64,000 nucleotides of DNA from positions 248,001 to 312,000 of the forward strand of contig CAVWBD010000003.1 in assembly GCA_963753105.1 (NCBI GenBank). Direction: 5' to 3'. This stretch comes from SZUA-36 sp963753105. GTDB lineage: Bacteria; Pseudomonadota; Gammaproteobacteria; Xanthomonadales; SZUA-36. Below are positions 31,487 to 42,490 of the stretch, one piece after another; within the stretch, counting starts at the first letter, position 1; every line of letters starts with the position of its first letter. The position numbers and the translations under genes were made by a program. Below the pieces are notes generated by a model. That model was given only the letters and a program-made list of their open reading frames with translations, was not told where the DNA came from and did no database searches.

Positions 31487-32224
31487 TTACTCGGAGTCGA
31501 TGGCAGTGACGAGCACCAGGACACCGAACTGCGGGGTGTCGAAGTACTGCATGTGCCCGGTGCGGATCTGCCGGTTCTGCTTGATTTCGAACACCCGGTA
31601 CTTGTCCCGGGCAGGTGAAAGTGCGCCCACTCCCGGCTGCTGCAGTACGGGTTCGCGGTATTCGAGATCCAGGAAAAGATGCAGGAAGCGACTGCGTCTG
31701 AGTTGCACGCTGCCGTCGAGTTGATAAAAAGCGCTGCGGTAGGCTGCCAGCGGGTCGGGCGCCGTCAAGTCTGCCACCATGAACCGCGAGGGCGGGCGCA
31801 GCTGTGTTTCAATGAGTTGCTGGTCGTGGATACGCATGGGCGGGTAGTAATCGGTACGGTTCTGTTCCCACGCGGCATACAACAATGGCCGGTAGTTATT
31901 GCTGCCGCGCAAGCGTCGCCAGGCGTCATCGACCACGGGGCTTTTCTCACTGATCACGTGCAGATCATCGGGCAGGTCAAAGCGCGGCGGTTCCGTTTCT
32001 TTCACTTCTGCTGGCTCATTTGCAAATCCGACGGGTTGCCGGACGGGCAGAACGGGTACCTCGAGCGCGGGAAAAGCGGAAAAGCTGCGCAGTGTCTCAA
32101 CCTCGGCAGCCTCGGCAGTTACGGCCAGGTTACGAAAAACGATGACTTCCACCCGGTAGGCCCCGGAATCCGCCAGAACAGCGGAACTCATCAGCAACAA
32201 AAGGGGTAACAGGCGTTTCATCAT
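31487..32224 (-). CDS. CsiV-family periplasmic protein
   Basis: About 245 residues from ATG 32224 (MMKRLLPLLLLMSSAVLA signal peptide); the longer frame start at 32257 has an unlikely leader. The mature protein starts YRVEVIVFRNL, the conserved opening of the CsiV family. It continues LYAAWEQNRTDYYPPMRIHD and the C-terminal SRFLHLFLDLEYREP...FGVLVLVTAI. The family was named from a periplasmic peptidoglycan-binding protein involved in D-amino-acid signalling. A position just downstream of mfd is common in gammaproteobacteria and supports the call. Confidence 0.83.
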   Translation of the reverse strand: MMKRLLPLLLLMSSAVLADSGAYRVEVIVFRNLAVTAEAAEVETLRSFSAFPALEVPVLPVRQPVGFANEPAEVKETEPPRFDLPDDLHVISEKSPVVDDAWRRLRGSNNYRPLLYAAWEQNRTDYYPPMRIHDQQLIETQLRPPSRFMVADLTAPDPLAAYRSAFYQLDGSVQLRRSRFLHLFLDLEYREPVLQQPGVGALSPARDKYRVFEIKQNRQIRTGHMQYFDTPQFGVLVLVTAIDSE

Positions 32225-32265
32225 GGTTAGTTTAGGTGCTCTGGCTTCCATCACCAAGCGAAATC

Positions 32266-32340
32266 TATGTAGGAGGGACCCGCTTTGCTGGCCGCGATTA
32301 AATGGTGAATGGGTCTCGCGAGCGGACCAGCCGCTCCCTC
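32266..32340. repeat. REP-like arms between csiV-type gene and mfd
   Basis: TGTAGGAGGGACCCGCTTTGC (from 32268) and GCGGACCAGCCGCTCCCTC (32322-32340) form an imperfect inverted pair of the same type as those at 59655-59690. Confidence 0.5.
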
Positions 32341-35300
32341 TTACAGTCCTGTTTCAGCAGTGCCAGGTGTGAGCTTGTCCAGGATCTCGTGACTGGTACG
32401 TATGCGGTCCTCGACGGATTCCTCGTCGAACTTGAGAAGCAGCTTGTTTGGGCCCTGCATTTTGTAATCAAACGGTTGCTGCTGGATCATCTCCAACAGC
32501 GCAACTGGGTTGGCACTTGTGTTCTCGGCAAATTCGATCCTGCCACCCGTGGCGCCGAAATCAATCCGGCTCACCCCGATGGCACGTGCCTTCTGACGCA
32601 GTTCCGCCACCTGGAACAGGTGTTTGGTCTGTGCTGGCAACAGGCCAAAGCGGTCGATCATCTCCACCTGTAAATCACGCAGGGCAGATGGGTCCGGTGC
32701 GCTGGCGATGCGTTTGTACAGCGTCAGGCGGATATGGATATCAGCCAGCCAGTCATCCGGGATCAGCGCAGATTCGTGCAGTTCGACCTCGGTCTCCTGG
32801 TGCAGGCTGCCTTCGAGGTCCACGTCCCGTCCGTCGCGCAAGGCGCTGACCGCCCGGTTCAGCAATTCGCTGTACAGGCTGAAACCCACCGATTGGATTT
32901 CCCCACTTTGCTCTTCACCCAGCAGTTCACCTGCGCCGCGAATCTCGAGATCGTGGGTGGCGAGTGTAAATCCGGCACCCAGTTCTTCCAGCGATGCGAT
33001 GGCTTCCAGCCGTTTGTGTGCATCGCGGGTCATGCTGCGTTTGTCCGGTACGATCAAATAGGCATAAGCGCGGTGGTGGGATCTTCCCACGCGTCCACGT
33101 AGCTGGTGCAACTGCGCCAGGCCAAACTTGTCGGCACGGTTGACGATGATGGTGTTGGCCGTGGGCACATCGATGCCATTTTCGATGATCGTGGTGCACA
33201 CCAGCACGTTGAGACGCTGGCGGTAGAAGTCCAGCATGACTTTTTCAAGCTCTCGCCGGGCCATCTGTCCGTGCGCAACACCGATTCTTGCGTCCGGAAC
33301 GAGTTCGGCCACCTCGCGCGCGGTACGGTCGATGTTGCGTACCTCGTTGTGCAGGAAAAAGGCCTGTCCGCCACGCTGGATTTCCCGCTGCAGGGCCTCG
33401 CGCAACAGGGCGGAATCCCACTGCGAGATCAGGGTCTTGACGGCCATGCGGCGGGCCGGCGGCGTGGCGATGATGGACAGGTCGCGGATCCCCGACATGG
33501 CCATGTTCAGAGTGCGTGGAATCGGGGTCGCCGTCAGGGTCAGCAGGTCAACTTCTGCACGCAGTTGCTTGAGCCGTTCTTTTTGGCGCACGCCAAAACG
33601 TTGCTCCTCATCAACGATCACCAGCCCCAGTTGCTTGAAGCGGATATCCCGTTGCAACAGCTTGTGTGTGCCGATCACGATATCCACCTTGCCGTTGGCC
33701 AGGTCCTGCAGGGTCGCATCGAGCTGCTTGCCGGTACGGAAACGCGACAGCAGTTCGATACGGATCGGCCAGTCGGCGAAACGGTCGCTGAAATTTGAGA
33801 AGTGTTGCTGTGCGAGCAGGGTGGTGGGGACCAGGATCGCGACCTGTTTGCGCCCCTGCACGGCGACATAGGCTGCACGTAGGGCCACCTCGGTCTTGCC
33901 AAAACCAACGTCACCGCACACCACCCGGTCCATGGGCCGGGTTGACACCATGTCCTCGATCACCGCCTCGATGGCTGTTTGCTGATCCAGGGTTTCTTCG
34001 AACGGGAAACCCGAAGAAAACTCGGCGTACATCGGCGCATCGAGATCAAAGCCATAGCCTTCGCGCGCCTGCCTGCGTGCATAAAGGTCCAACAATTCCG
34101 CTGCGACGTCACGTACGCGCTTTGCAGCCCGTTTACGGGCCTTGGCCCATTGCTCGCTGCCGAGACGGTGCAATGGCGCGCTTTCCGCTGCACCACCGGT
34201 GTAGCGGCTGATCAGGTGCATGGAAGTGACCGGCACGTACAGGCGATCCTTGCCTGCATACTCCAGCATCAGGAACTCGGCCTGGCGGCCGTCGATTTCC
34301 AGAATTTGCAGACCTTGGTAGCGTCCGATTCCCTGGTCCTCGTGTACCACCGGGTCACCGAGTTCCAGGTCTGACAGGCTGCGGATGATCGCTTCCGGGT
34401 CACGCTCGCTGAGTTTGCGGCCGATCTTTGGCCGGACGCGTCCACCAAACAACTGGCTTTCGGTCAGGACCGCGACCCGGTCGCCCGAGATGAAACCCTG
34501 CTCCAGCGGCAGGACCATCAGGCCATGTTTTTCACCGGAGGCAATAAATTCGCCCCACGAGTCAAAACGTCGCAGCCTGGATAGCAAAGGCCCGCAGGGT
34601 ATCCGCCAGCACTTCACGGCGCCCGGGCGTGTCGGCGGCAAACATGACCTGGCCGTTGAACTGGCTGCAGAATTTCAGCAGGGCGGCTGCGGGTTCATTG
34701 CCCCTGTCGTGGATATGCAGGTCAGGCGCTGCTTGCGTCTTGAACTGCAGCGCTGTTGTGTCCTTTGCATCGCTCTCGAGCAGGCTGACAGATGCCATGC
34801 CTCCCAGGCGTTCAAGTGTGTCACCGGCGCTGAAAAACAGTTCCGCTGGTTCCAGCACCGGGCGTGACAGGTCGTAACGCCGCTGTTCCCAGCGCTCCTG
34901 GGTTGAGGCCCAGAACCTGTCCGCAGCTTCCGGAACACCGGGTTGGCTGACCACCAGCGGTTTGCCCGGCAGGTAATCAAACAGGCTTTCGGTGTTTTCA
35001 AAAAACAGGGGCAGGTACTGCTCCAGGCCCTGCGGGTGCAGACCCTGGCGTAAGTCCTGGTACAGGGCGACGTCGCGCGTGTCGACCACGAAGCGGTAAC
35101 GGAAGGCCTTGCGCATCGCTTCAAACGAAGCGGGGTCACAGGGGTATTCACGCGCCGGCAGCATGTGGAACTCTTCCAGTTCGCCGGTCGAACGCTGGCT
35201 GTCGGGGTCAAACTCCCGTAACGAATCGATTTCCTCGTCAAACAGGTCGATACGCAAAGGCTGGGTGTTGCCGGTCGGGAACAGGTCGATAACGGACCCA

Positions 35301-35806
35301 CGCACGGCAAACTGGCCGGCCTGGTAGACCGGGTCGGCATGGCTATAACCTGCCTGCAACAGGCGTTGACGGAAATCGTCGATCACCAGTTGCTGGCCAA
35401 TTTTAAGCTGGATGTTCTGGCCCAGTGCGTGGCTTCTTGGTGGCAAGCGCTGCATCAGCGTAGCGACGGGCGCCAGCAGCAGACCGTGTTCCAGGCTGGC
35501 GAGGGCGGACAGCGTGGCCAGGCGATCGGAGATGATGTCCGGGTGCGGGGAGAACGGGTCGTAGGGCAGGGTTTCATGATCCGGGAAGTGCAACACAGGC
35601 AACACGCCGTCACTGAACAGGCGTATGTCCTGCTCCAGGACGTGTGACTGGTGACTGGAGCGTGTAACCACGAGCACGATGCCCTGGTGCCGCGCAGCAG
35701 CGCTTAGCAGCGCCAGTGCGGTACTGCTGCCATGCAAGCCGGCCCAGCGTGGCGGGCCATTGCTAAAACACGCCCGCAGCGGGCTATCCGGCCCGGGCTC
35801 CTTCAT
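32341..35806 (-). CDS. mfd: Transcription-repair coupling factor Mfd, one frame disruption
   Basis: About 1154 residues after joining frames near 34590. Mfd removes stalled RNA polymerase and recruits UvrABC. The N-terminal UvrB-like part (RAFDPDSQRS-like, FPTGNTQPLRIDLFDEEID) is in frame one. Frame two holds the RNAP-interaction domain, the Walker A GDVGFGKTEVALRAAY, VDEEQRFGVRQKER (DEEQ box), TATPIPRTLNMA, VCTTIIENGIDVPTANTIIVNRAD and HQLRGRVGRS. The C-terminal RID/TRCF domain follows. The single shift is a one-base insertion in ADTLRA / LLSRLRRFDSWGEF. The start overlaps the end of the nhaC gene by 23 bp. Confidence 0.92.
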
Positions 35807-37481
35807 CAGCGTGATTTACTGTGCCGTAAAAACGCAGGATCGACCACAGCACGGTCAACCCGAGCAGCATACCCAGCCACCAGGGTGAACCCAGCGCTGT
35901 CAGAATGTTGCCGAAAAGTATCGCCGTCGCACCGACGGTAATCGCGTATGGCAACTGGGTGCGCACGTGTTCGATGTGGTCGCAGCCGGAGGCCAGCGAG
36001 GACAGGATCGTCGTGTCGGATATCGGTGAACAGTGGTCACCCCAGACCGCACCCGCGAGGATGGCCGCAATCGCCGAGTACAGGATGTGCATATGTTCGG
36101 GCCCTGCTTGCCCCTGCGCGACCATCACGGCCCAGGTCAACGGCATGGCCAGCGGGAACAGGATGCCCATGGCGCCCCAGCTTGAGCCGGTGGCAAAGCC
36201 GGTAGCAGCAGCCAGCACGAATACCATGGCCGGCAGTAAGAAGACCGGCAAGGCATCGCCCAGTACACCGACCAGGAAATCTGCGGTTTTGAGAACGTCG
36301 GTAACTTCCCCCAGCGACCATGCCAGGATCAGGATGATCATGGCCATCAACATGGCGTTGAGGCCCTTGAACCAGGCGTTGACCAATTCATCCAGGTTCA
36401 TGATCCGCTGCCCGAGCGACAACAAGGCGGCGCTCATCATGGAAACCAGCGATGCCCACATCAGGGCAGTGTAGGAATCCGCGTTGCCAATGATGTCTTT
36501 CAGCGCGGGGTCGGCGGTACCTTCAAGTGCGTTGCTTCCGGTGACGTACAAACCAACCAGCACACCCAGTACCATGACCAGGACCGGGATATAGGCATTG
36601 AAAGCGCGCTGAGGCTTGCCCTCGACCGGTTGCAGGGCTTCGGCTTCCTGGCTGGCGTCTTTGTTCGGGCTTGAATGTTCCGAGCCGTGTTCCTGCGCCA
36701 TGCGCTCCGCTTTCAGCATTGGGCCGAAATCACGACCGGAAAAGGCAACCATGTACACGAAAGCGATGGCCATGATGGGATAGAAACTGTATGGGATGGT
36801 GTTGAGAAACATCAGGTATGGCTCACCATCGAGGCCCGGCATCTTTTCCAGGGAATCACCGATCAGGCCTATTTCATAACCGATCCAGGTGGTCACAACC
36901 GCGATACAGGCAACCGGGGCGGCCGTGGAATCGACAATGTAGGCCAGCTTTTCCCTTGACACACGCATCGAGTCGGTCAGCGGGCGCATGGTATTGCCGA
37001 CCACCAGCGTATTGGCGTAATCGTCGAAGAAAATCGCCAACCCCATTGACGCAGTGGCAACACAGGCGTGACGGGCGGAATCCACCCAGCGCACGATGTG
37101 GTTGACGATGCCCTGCATGCCGCCGTTGCGGGAAATGATGCCGACCATGCCGCCGACCATCATCGAGAACAATACGATGGCCGTATGGTCGGGGTTGGCC
37201 AGCGCACCCAGCACATAAACCTGGAACGTATCGAGCAGGCCAGTCCAGAGGCTGTACAGGCTAAAATCCCCGATCGCCCACGCACCGACCCAGATACCCA
37301 GGAACAGGGCAGGGATCACGCGTTTGAAGGCCAGCGCCATGGCGATGGTCAATACCGGCGGCAGAATCGAAACCCAGCTTCCGGCCATGGCCGGCGATGA
37401 CTCGGACGCTACAACGGTGGAACTGAATGCAAGAAGATAAATAGCATTAAATAAGCTTTGTATCTTATTGTTATAAAGCAT
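35784..37481 (-). CDS. Na+/H+ antiporter, NhaC family
   Basis: 565 residues with about a dozen membrane helices. Family landmarks are LGIWVGAW, MVGGMVGIISRNGGM, FFDDYANTLVVGNTMRPLTD, STAAPVACIAVVTTWIGYEIGL, TGFATGSSWGAMGILFPLAMPL and AGAVWGDHCSPISDTTILSS. NhaC-type carriers exchange Na+ (or organic counter-ions such as malate/lactate in relatives) for H+. An insert of polar residues (about 260-290, SEHSSPNKDASQEAEALQ) forms a cytosolic loop. It is transcribed toward mfd, with which it overlaps slightly. Confidence 0.87.
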   Translation of the reverse strand: MLYNNKIQSLFNAIYLLAFSSTVVASESSPAMAGSWVSILPPVLTIAMALAFKRVIPALFLGIWVGAWAIGDFSLYSLWTGLLDTFQVYVLGALANPDHTAIVLFSMMVGGMVGIISRNGGMQGIVNHIVRWVDSARHACVATASMGLAIFFDDYANTLVVGNTMRPLTDSMRVSREKLAYIVDSTAAPVACIAVVTTWIGYEIGLIGDSLEKMPGLDGEPYLMFLNTIPYSFYPIMAIAFVYMVAFSGRDFGPMLKAERMAQEHGSEHSSPNKDASQEAEALQPVEGKPQRAFNAYIPVLVMVLGVLVGLYVTGSNALEGTADPALKDIIGNADSYTALMWASLVSMMSAALLSLGQRIMNLDELVNAWFKGLNAMLMAMIILILAWSLGEVTDVLKTADFLVGVLGDALPVFLLPAMVFVLAAATGFATGSSWGAMGILFPLAMPLTWAVMVAQGQAGPEHMHILYSAIAAILAGAVWGDHCSPISDTTILSSLASGCDHIEHVRTQLPYAITVGATAILFGNILTALGSPWWLGMLLGLTVLWSILRFYGTVNHADEGARAG

Positions 37482-37484
37482 TAA

Positions 37485-40205
37485 TTACCCTCTAATATTC
37501 GATAGCGCCTGCTTGATGCGTGCACCGTATGCAGAAAATTCCTGTTCGGGCAGCGCATACATGGTCAGCCATTCGCGCTCGGCGTCCGCGGCCTCCTCAG
37601 AAACCGGCTGGCGGGTTATTTCACCCGACATCGATCCGGCAAGACGGTCAACCTGGTACTTCATACGCTGTTCGCGATCTTCTTCTGGCGATGCCAGTCC
37701 GGCGAGGAACTCGAGCCGGATACACAGGCCGCGGGCACGTTTTTGCATGTCCTCGATGGCTTCCGGGTCCGGGCCGGGTGTTTTGCCATCCAGCAGATCC
37801 TTGCAGGCCTTGTCCAGGCTGGTTTCGGGTTCTTCACCTGAGCTATCGGCCGGCCAGGTCTTGTTGACCTTGGTTTCGGTCTTTTTGCTGATGGCGCCCT
37901 TGGTGGTACGGCCTGTGACCGCCAGTTCGTGCAATAGCGAAAATTTCAGCCACAGACGATCGTGCTCCGCAGCGGCCAATTGCTGCTCCATCTGTTTCAG
38001 TTTCTGCTTGTACTCGGCGAGCAAATCCTGGAATTTCTTTTGCAGCTTACGGTCCGGGTAGCGGATTTCATTCCAACTGCCCTGTAATCCGCGTACCTTG
38101 CCGTTCTGAGTGGCCAGGTCATCCTTGGAGCCAAGGATATCCTGCAGTGCCTTGCACAGGTCCCGTTGCGCGGTGAGTTTTTCCTCATCCGCAGCCCGCA
38201 GGCTGTCCTGTTCTTCTTTCAGTTCCGAGAATAACGGATCGAGGTGGGAGCGGAATTCATTCCACAGTTTCTGTTCACGGCTGCGCCACAGGCTGCCGGC
38301 GTCCTTCCATTGTGATTGCAGGGACTTGGCCTGGGTGATGGCTTCGCTGCGTTCCGCCAGGTGCACCAGCTGGCTGGCGGCGCGGATCAGCTTCATTTTC
38401 TCGACCTCGACCGCCTCGTAGTGTTCCTGTATCACCGCGTTAGCAGCATCCAGCGCCTTTTTCAGCTTCCTGGCCAGTTTATGACGCTGCCTGGCCGGTA
38501 CACTGTTGAGCTCGTGCAGCTTTTTACGGCCACGGTTGAGGCCCCGGCCCAGTGCGGTCCAGTCTTTCGGCTCAGCCTGGGCGAGTTGTTCCAATTCGGC
38601 ACAGAAAGTCGCCAGCGATTGTGCGTGACGGGACTGTATTTCACTGCGCTTGTCCAGGTACGGCTTGACCGTATCGAAAGCCGTGTGGCCGGCAGCGCTG
38701 AATTTCCGCCACATCCAGGGGGCAGCCGCGAAGTGTTTCTCACCGGGTATCTGCTCACTATGCTCCAGGTCTTTCCATTCCTTCTGTAAGCTCTTGATGC
38801 GGTCGAGCAGGGCATCGGGGTGCAAGTCCGCTGACGGTAATACTTCCATTTCAGCGATCAGGCGTTTGCGTATCTTGTTATTGGACCAGTGGTGCCATTC
38901 GCGCAGTTCACGCAGACGGGCGTGCATGCCGGACATTTTTCGGTTGATCTGCTGCCAATCGCGGCTCTTGCCGTGGCCCTTACCCATTTGTTGTAACTTG
39001 GCCCGGGTTTGCAGGGCGTCGTGCAACTTGCCCTGTTCCAGTTCATCTTCGAGTTTCGTCAGCAGGGCTTGCGCCTGCTCCAATTCCTTGCCGAGCTGTT
39101 CCTTGATTTGCCCGATCTGGCCTTCCAGTTCCTGCACCGTGGCCATGGCCGCAGTGTGGTTGGCAAGATTCTCCGATTGCTTCTGATCACATTGACGCCA
39201 GGCTTTGTCGAGCTGGTTGACCAGCTTTTTGAGGCTGGCGGTATGTGGCCGGTCGGGGTTTTCTTGCCGGTACAGTGCGATATCATCCGCGGCCCGCACC
39301 AGTTCCTCATCAGTCTGCGAGGCTTGATCGGCATCCGGTGCTGCCTGCTCTTCAGATTCCTGTTCAGGTTCCTTACCAGGTTCCTCATCTGAAGCTTCCG
39401 CCGTGGTTTCGCTTACTACCGGGACAGGATCTGGCGGTTGCTCGCTCAGCCTGCTACAAATCCGTTGGTAACGCGCCGTGAGTTCATCATCGGTATGCCC
39501 GGCAATCTTTTTCCATGCGGCGTGCAAGACAGGGACCCGGGCTGGTTCTTCCTCGCCTTCCAGCGCGAGTTTTTCCAGCGCGACGCATATCTGCAGGGCT
39601 TCCGTCTTGACCGCCGCGGGATCCTTCTGTTCCAGTAATTCTGCGTGCAGACGGGCCTGTAATTCAGTGTAAAGCGCCTTGTCGCGTTTGCGCAGGGCGT
39701 CGATAACCCGTTTCAGGGTCGTGTGCTGGCTGATCCGGCCGGCAGCATAACGGCGGTTTTCCGTATCGTCGTCATTGATGCAGCAATCACCCAGTACACC
39801 CTGTCTTTCGACCCTGGCCAGTGCGGTGCGTCGCAACTCCTTTTCCGGGGCATTACGGGCCAGGTGCTCGATCAGGTCACGGTCGGTGGTGTTCTCTGCG
39901 ACCTGTATGCGCAGTTCCACTGGTGGGCGTGATTCGCTGGTCGAAGAAGCCAGTTGGTGGATGCGCTCCTCCAGCAGCGTCTTCGCCGCGCTGTCTTTTT
40001 CGACTGCGTATAGCTTCAGGATGTTTTCCAGCATGTGCAGGCGCTTGATGGCAGCACAGCGTACCCGCACGTCTTCATCGTCTCGTGCAATTTCAAGCAG
40101 GCTACTGATCAGTTCAGGGTCTTGCTCGGAACTGACCGATTCCAGGCGTATGTCCGCGCTCTTGTTTTTCCACTTGGGTTTGAGAATGTGTTGTTTCCAG
40201 TTCAT
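37485..40205 (-). CDS. Large DUF349-domain coiled-coil protein
   Basis: 906 residues, mainly helical. The N-terminus has HEAT-like repeats (LISSLLEIARDDEDVRVRCAAIKRL). Acidic linkers (EASDEEPGKEPEQESEEQ) and long coiled coils with repeated W-K elements follow (SLQKEWKDLEH, SQWKDAGSLWRSREQKLWNEF, GSWNEIRYPDRKLQKKFQDLL), the DUF349 signature. Such proteins are cytosolic and of unknown function in most bacteria. Its ATG overlaps the dusB stop by four bases (40202-40205), and it sits four bases from the nhaC start, so an operon dusB-DUF349-nhaC-mfd is possible. Confidence 0.85.
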   Translation of the reverse strand: MNWKQHILKPKWKNKSADIRLESVSSEQDPELISSLLEIARDDEDVRVRCAAIKRLHMLENILKLYAVEKDSAAKTLLEERIHQLASSTSESRPPVELRIQVAENTTDRDLIEHLARNAPEKELRRTALARVERQGVLGDCCINDDDTENRRYAAGRISQHTTLKRVIDALRKRDKALYTELQARLHAELLEQKDPAAVKTEALQICVALEKLALEGEEEPARVPVLHAAWKKIAGHTDDELTARYQRICSRLSEQPPDPVPVVSETTAEASDEEPGKEPEQESEEQAAPDADQASQTDEELVRAADDIALYRQENPDRPHTASLKKLVNQLDKAWRQCDQKQSENLANHTAAMATVQELEGQIGQIKEQLGKELEQAQALLTKLEDELEQGKLHDALQTRAKLQQMGKGHGKSRDWQQINRKMSGMHARLRELREWHHWSNNKIRKRLIAEMEVLPSADLHPDALLDRIKSLQKEWKDLEHSEQIPGEKHFAAAPWMWRKFSAAGHTAFDTVKPYLDKRSEIQSRHAQSLATFCAELEQLAQAEPKDWTALGRGLNRGRKKLHELNSVPARQRHKLARKLKKALDAANAVIQEHYEAVEVEKMKLIRAASQLVHLAERSEAITQAKSLQSQWKDAGSLWRSREQKLWNEFRSHLDPLFSELKEEQDSLRAADEEKLTAQRDLCKALQDILGSKDDLATQNGKVRGLQGSWNEIRYPDRKLQKKFQDLLAEYKQKLKQMEQQLAAAEHDRLWLKFSLLHELAVTGRTTKGAISKKTETKVNKTWPADSSGEEPETSLDKACKDLLDGKTPGPDPEAIEDMQKRARGLCIRLEFLAGLASPEEDREQRMKYQVDRLAGSMSGEITRQPVSEEAADAEREWLTMYALPEQEFSAYGARIKQALSNIRG

Positions 40206-41221
40206 TTCTGCTCGGCTCCCCTGACAGGATCTTGACGATTATCGGCAAGCACTGCGCCGGTTGGTGATAAAAAATGTTGTTCCAGTAATTGGAACTGTTC
40301 CTGCGGGCTCGTGACCCGCATCAGATCATACAATACCTGCCGGGTGCCGGGGCGTCCTTTGAGGTACCAGCCTATATGTTTGCGCGCCATCCGCACGCCA
40401 TGGATAGGTCCGTAGAAGTCATGCAGGCGCTGCAGGTGCTCACGCATGACAGCATGTATTTCTTCATCCTGCGGGGGTGGCAAAGTTTCCCCGGTGTACA
40501 GGTAATGGTTCAGTTCACGGAATATCCACGGGTTGCCCTGTGCGCCGCGCCCGATCATCAGGCCCTGCGCGCCTGTGAATTCCAGTACTTTCCGGGCTTT
40601 CCCGGGTGATCCGACATCGCCATTGGCAAACACAGGGATCGACACCCGCTGGCATATCTCGCGAATGGTTTCGTACTCGGCGTTACCTTTGAAACGGTCG
40701 GCCCGGGTCCGGCCATGTACCGCCAGCGCCGCGATACCGCAGGCTTCCGCAATTTCCGCCACTTGGGCCCCGTTGCGGTTTTTCGTGTCCGGACCGGTAC
40801 GTATTTTCAGTGTGACCGGCACATCCACGCTCTCCACCACCGTTGCCAGTATGGCTTCGACCAGCCCGGTATCGGATAACAGGGCAGAACCACCGAGCTT
40901 GCCGCAGACTTTCCTGGCCGGGCAACCCATGTTGATATCGATAATCTGTGCACCGAGACTGACATTGTAAGCGGCCGCATCACTCAGGCTGGCAGGGTCG
41001 CCACCGACGATCTGCACGGCGATGGGGCCGGGTTCACCTTCGAAATTGCTGCGCCAGGTCGATTTGCGTGTATGCCGTAACTGCGGGTTGGAGGTGACCA
41101 TTTCGCTGACCACGTAACCCGCACCCAGTTCACGGCAAAGTTGGCGGAACGGACGGTCGGTGACACCGGCCATCGGCGCCAGTGCGATCGGGTTGGCTAA
41201 TGTGTACGGTCCAATTTTCAC
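40202..41221 (-). CDS. dusB: tRNA-dihydrouridine synthase B
   Basis: 339 residues, FMN-dependent TIM barrel that reduces uridine to dihydrouridine in the tRNA D-loop. Motifs are LAPMAGVTDRPFRQLCRELGAGY at the N-terminus, VQIVGGDP, IDINMGCPARKVCGKLGGSALL with the catalytic Cys, LKIRTG, VHGRTRADRFKG, VFANGDVGSPGKA and MIGRGAQGNPWIF. The length and the ARKHIGWYLKG segment fit the DusB branch. DusB is often in an operon with fis; here a DUF349 gene follows with a four-base overlap instead. Confidence 0.93.
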   Translation of the reverse strand: MKIGPYTLANPIALAPMAGVTDRPFRQLCRELGAGYVVSEMVTSNPQLRHTRKSTWRSNFEGEPGPIAVQIVGGDPASLSDAAAYNVSLGAQIIDINMGCPARKVCGKLGGSALLSDTGLVEAILATVVESVDVPVTLKIRTGPDTKNRNGAQVAEIAEACGIAALAVHGRTRADRFKGNAEYETIREICQRVSIPVFANGDVGSPGKARKVLEFTGAQGLMIGRGAQGNPWIFRELNHYLYTGETLPPPQDEEIHAVMREHLQRLHDFYGPIHGVRMARKHIGWYLKGRPGTRQVLYDLMRVTSPQEQFQLLEQHFLSPTGAVLADNRQDPVRGAEQK

Positions 41222-41244
41222 GGCAGTGTGTGCCCGGGCTGACT

Positions 41245-42426
41245 TCAGCTAAGGGCGTCGAAGATCTGGAATCCCGCTACCCATGTGCCGATGGCGGAAC
41301 CAATATTCGAGAAAAAGAATACCAGTAAAATGCGTGTCGCGGGGTTTTTGAACCAGCCCTTCAGGGTGGTTGCGTCATCCCGCAAGCGCTCCAGGTCGGA
41401 TACTCTTGGTTTGCGTAGCCAGGATTCGACCACGCCGGTCACCATGCCGGCCGCGATCGCCGGGTTCAACGAGGTCAGCGGTGCGGCAATCATGGCGCTC
41501 AGTACCGTCAGGGGGTGGCCACGGGCCAGCAGCGCGCCGATGGCCGACAGTCCGCCGTTGACGACCACCCAGATCGTTACCAGACGCCAGCCGAGTTCCG
41601 GGCTGCGTGAAAAGCCGATTGCAAAACCCGTGATGACCAGTGCCGCGATGACCCAGGGGATCAATTTCGGCCAGCGCTTGACGGGTGGCAGTTCCGCCAG
41701 GTTTTCGACCAGTGTGGCGGGGTTGTCTGAATCGCTTTCAAGGTACTTTGCCAGGCCTTCGAGGTGACCGGCGCCGATAACGACCAGGACGCGTTTGCCC
41801 GCGTTATCCACGTTTTCCTGGCGCAAACGCGCCGCCATGAAACGGTCCCGTTCAGCGATCAGGGCCTCGTACAATTCAGGGGACTGGGCGGCGAACTCCG
41901 TGAAAGTCGATTCCAGGATGTCGCCTTCCTTCAGTTTCTCGATCTGTTCCTCGTCGATTTCATCCGAGCTGACCGTGCTCATCACAAGCCCGGTGGTCAA
42001 CATCATGCGCTTGTACCAAGGCACTGCCCGGTAACTGCGTTTAAGCGTGGTCGCCAGGTCGCGGTCAATCAACTGCAGGGGCAGGTCGTGCTCAAGCGCC
42101 GCGTCTGCGGCAGCCTTCAGTTCCGCGCCGGGTTCGATACCGAACTGTTCCGCAATACGGCGCTGGTACGCCCCCAGCGCCAGGTTGGCCATGACCAGCG
42201 CCGCCTTGCGTTCGCGGATAATGCGGTACAGGTCCATGTCCTTCCACTGTTGTTGCTTGGTCAGGGCCTGGTAGCGGGCAGGGCACAGTTCGACGGCGAT
42301 GGCGTCAAAATCGCCATCAGCGGCCATCGAGGTGACCGCGTCCACGCTGGTGCGTGAAACATGGGCGGTTCCCAGCAGCACGTAATGGACACCGTCGCGG
42401 GTAATTTCCCGACGTTGGTTGTTCAC
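41245..42426 (-). CDS. TraB/PrgY-family membrane protein
   Basis: 393 residues. The N-terminal TraB domain shows VLLGTAHVSRTSVD, DAIAVELCPARYQAL and, later, VVIGAGHLEGLAKYLE, the conserved His/Glu pattern of the family (Tiki/TraB/GumN fold). Three to four C-terminal membrane helices follow (LIPWVIAALVITGFAIGF; LVTIWVVVNGGLSAIGALLA; ILLVFFFSNIGSAIGTWVAG). The family was named for pheromone shutdown in Enterococcus, but most homologues have no known role. It lies 23 bp downstream of dusB's far end on the same strand. Confidence 0.85.
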   Translation of the reverse strand: MNNQRREITRDGVHYVLLGTAHVSRTSVDAVTSMAADGDFDAIAVELCPARYQALTKQQQWKDMDLYRIIRERKAALVMANLALGAYQRRIAEQFGIEPGAELKAAADAALEHDLPLQLIDRDLATTLKRSYRAVPWYKRMMLTTGLVMSTVSSDEIDEEQIEKLKEGDILESTFTEFAAQSPELYEALIAERDRFMAARLRQENVDNAGKRVLVVIGAGHLEGLAKYLESDSDNPATLVENLAELPPVKRWPKLIPWVIAALVITGFAIGFSRSPELGWRLVTIWVVVNGGLSAIGALLARGHPLTVLSAMIAAPLTSLNPAIAAGMVTGVVESWLRKPRVSDLERLRDDATTLKGWFKNPATRILLVFFFSNIGSAIGTWVAGFQIFDALS

Positions 42427-42490
42427 TCAGAGTGTTTTCCTGGGTCGCCGTTTCCGGCGTTGGTGAGCTATTTGAGTCAGGCATCAGGCT